Source: Rhodococcus sp. (in: high G+C Gram-positive bacteria) (lineage in GTDB: Bacteria; Actinomycetota; Actinomycetes; Mycobacteriales; Mycobacteriaceae). Taken from it: 13,923 nucleotides of DNA. The stretch lies in the NCBI GenBank assembly GCA_012515885.1, contig JAAYXN010000242.1, positions 1-13,923 on the forward strand, given 5' to 3'. Under the pieces are notes generated by a model. It was given only the letters and a program-made list of their open reading frames with translations. It had not been told where the DNA came from and searched no databases. Position 1 is the first letter of the stretch, and the number at the start of each line of letters is the position of its first letter. This document shows, in pieces, positions 12,941 to 13,923 of this stretch. The position numbers and the translations under genes are program-made.

Positions 12941-13923
12941 GTGAAGACCCATCTCGTACGCACCTATCGGTCCGCTGAGGATTTCCCGAAGGAAGAGCAC
13001 CTTGCCTGGCGCATCGCCGAGGTCGCGACCGATCCCGTCGAGGTCCCAGCCGACACCGCTGAGATGGTCGTTAACCGCATCATCGACAACGCATCGGTCG
13101 CTGCAGCGTCACTGACCCGTCGCCCCGTCTCCAACGCCCGCGCGCAGGCACAGGCTCACCCGTACCAGCCCGGCGCCACCGTGTTCGGTGTTGGTGGACG
13201 CTTCTCACCCGAGTGGGCTGCGTGGGCCAACGGCGTCGCTGTTCGTGAACTCGACTTCCACGACACGTTCCTCGCCGCCGAGTACTCGCACCCCGGCGAC
13301 AACATTCCGCCGATCCTTGCCGTCGCACAGCACGCAGGCAGCACCGGTGCTGACCTGATCCGCGGCCTGGCCACCGGCTACGAGATCCAGGTCGACCTGG
13401 TGCGCGCTATCTGCCTGCACGAGCACAAGATTGACCACGTCGCACACCTCGGCCCGTCCGCTGCTGCCGGTATCGGCACGCTGCTGGGTCTGCCCACCGA
13501 GACCGTCTACCAGGCCATCGGTCAGGCGCTGCACACCACGACCGCAACCCGCCAGTCCCGTAAGGGCGAGATCTCCAGCTGGAAGGCCTACGCACCCGCC
13601 TTCGCTGGCAAGATGGCTGTTGAAGCTGTCGATCGCGCTATGCGCGGCGAAGGCGCACCGTCGCCGATCTGGGAAGGCGAAGACGGCGTCATCGCCTGGC
13701 TGCTCGGTGGCCCCGACGCCCGTTACAACGTGCCGCTGCCAGACAAGGGCGAAGCCAAGCGCGGCATCCTCGACACCTACACCAAGGAGCACTCGGCCGA
13801 GTACCAGAGCCAGGCTCCGATCGACCTCGCACGCCGCATGCGTGCACGTGTCGGCGACCTGGACCAGATCGCGTCGATCGTGCTGCACACCAGCCACCAC
13901 ACCCACTACGTGATCGGCACCGG
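12941..13923 (+). CDS. prpD: 2-methylcitrate dehydratase PrpD (3' end outside window)
   Basis: The first 327 residues of a MmgE/PrpD-family enzyme are visible, and the frame stays open to the window edge; relatives have about 480-526 residues. PrpD dehydrates 2-methylcitrate in the cytosolic methylcitrate cycle, which turns propionyl-CoA from odd-chain and branched lipids or cholesterol into pyruvate and succinate. The start MKTHLVRTYRSAEDFPKEEH and VEVPADTAEMVVNRIIDN are typical of actinobacterial PrpD. Family core motifs include ELDFHDTF (103-110) and YSHPGDNIPP (115-124), followed by HLGPSAAAGIGTLLGL and SSWKAYAPAFAGKMAV. The GTG 12941 start has AAAGAGG 10 bases upstream. It is divergent from prpR, matching the Rv1129c-Rv1130 arrangement. 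prpC and perhaps prpB are expected further right. Confidence 0.93.
   Translation, partial: MKTHLVRTYRSAEDFPKEEHLAWRIAEVATDPVEVPADTAEMVVNRIIDNASVAAASLTRRPVSNARAQAQAHPYQPGATVFGVGGRFSPEWAAWANGVAVRELDFHDTFLAAEYSHPGDNIPPILAVAQHAGSTGADLIRGLATGYEIQVDLVRAICLHEHKIDHVAHLGPSAAAGIGTLLGLPTETVYQAIGQALHTTTATRQSRKGEISSWKAYAPAFAGKMAVEAVDRAMRGEGAPSPIWEGEDGVIAWLLGGPDARYNVPLPDKGEAKRGILDTYTKEHSAEYQSQAPIDLARRMRARVGDLDQIASIVLHTSHHTHYVIGT

Noticed and set aside
13205..13906. Minus-strand 233-residue frame opposite prpD
   Set aside because: It is antisense to a clearly identified PrpD frame, shows no domain, and is a typical GC-rich shadow.
1..13923. CRISPR array, tRNA/rRNA genes, transposase or integrase genes, toxin-antitoxin pairs
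   Set aside because: No regularly spaced repeats, cloverleaf-like sequences or matching proteins were seen on either strand by eye.

Overview
The window is GC-rich, tightly packed DNA with frequent GTG starts. It looks like a mycolic-acid actinobacterium (order Mycobacteriales: Mycobacterium, Gordonia, Rhodococcus, Dietzia and relatives). The evidence is the combination of ImuA'/ImuB, an MMPL-family lipid transporter, a two-domain fatty acyl-CoA reductase of the Rv3391 type, and a PrpR (Rv1129c-type) regulator divergent from prpD. The genus cannot be fixed from this sequence alone.

Layout. (1) 1-2103, + strand: the end of imuA' (cut by the window edge) and complete imuB, the accessory genes of the DnaE2 mutasome. 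dnaE2 itself is not here. (2) 2331-6929, + strand: a compact cassette of a phosphonate/phosphite-type ABC transporter (phnD lipoprotein, phnC ATPase, phnE permease), a PtpB-like tyrosine phosphatase and a TetR regulator. All four junctions are 4-base stop/start overlaps. A small unknown four-helix membrane protein follows 7 bases later. (3) 7046-11181, - strand: an MMPL transporter followed by a two-domain fatty acyl-CoA reductase, with a perfect palindrome and a plausible leaderless promoter between them. (4) 11309-12733, - strand: the PrpR-like regulator. It is divergent from prpD (12941 to the window end, + strand), which starts the methylcitrate pathway for propionyl-CoA. The shared 207-bp promoter region carries a TTTGCAAA-type PrpR box.

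Functional picture. The left end is SOS-induced mutagenic repair. The middle is uptake of an organophosphorus or phosphite-like anion, coupled by translation to a phosphatase and a repressor. The right end is lipid metabolism: fatty alcohol formation, lipid export and propionate catabolism.

The most notable observation is that the transporter-phosphatase-TetR cassette lies between two diverged direct copies of an ~83-bp palindromic intergenic element (2106-2188 and 6949-7031). From memory, M. tuberculosis has imuB and the Rv3391 reductase as near neighbours in the same convergent arrangement. The cassette therefore looks like an insertion at a recombination-prone stem-loop in an otherwise conserved neighbourhood.

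No tRNA, rRNA, CRISPR array, insertion sequence or classical T-tract terminator was found. The intergenic gaps are 227, 116, 32, 127 and 207 bp (the 7-base tetR gap aside), and none exceeds 300 bp.
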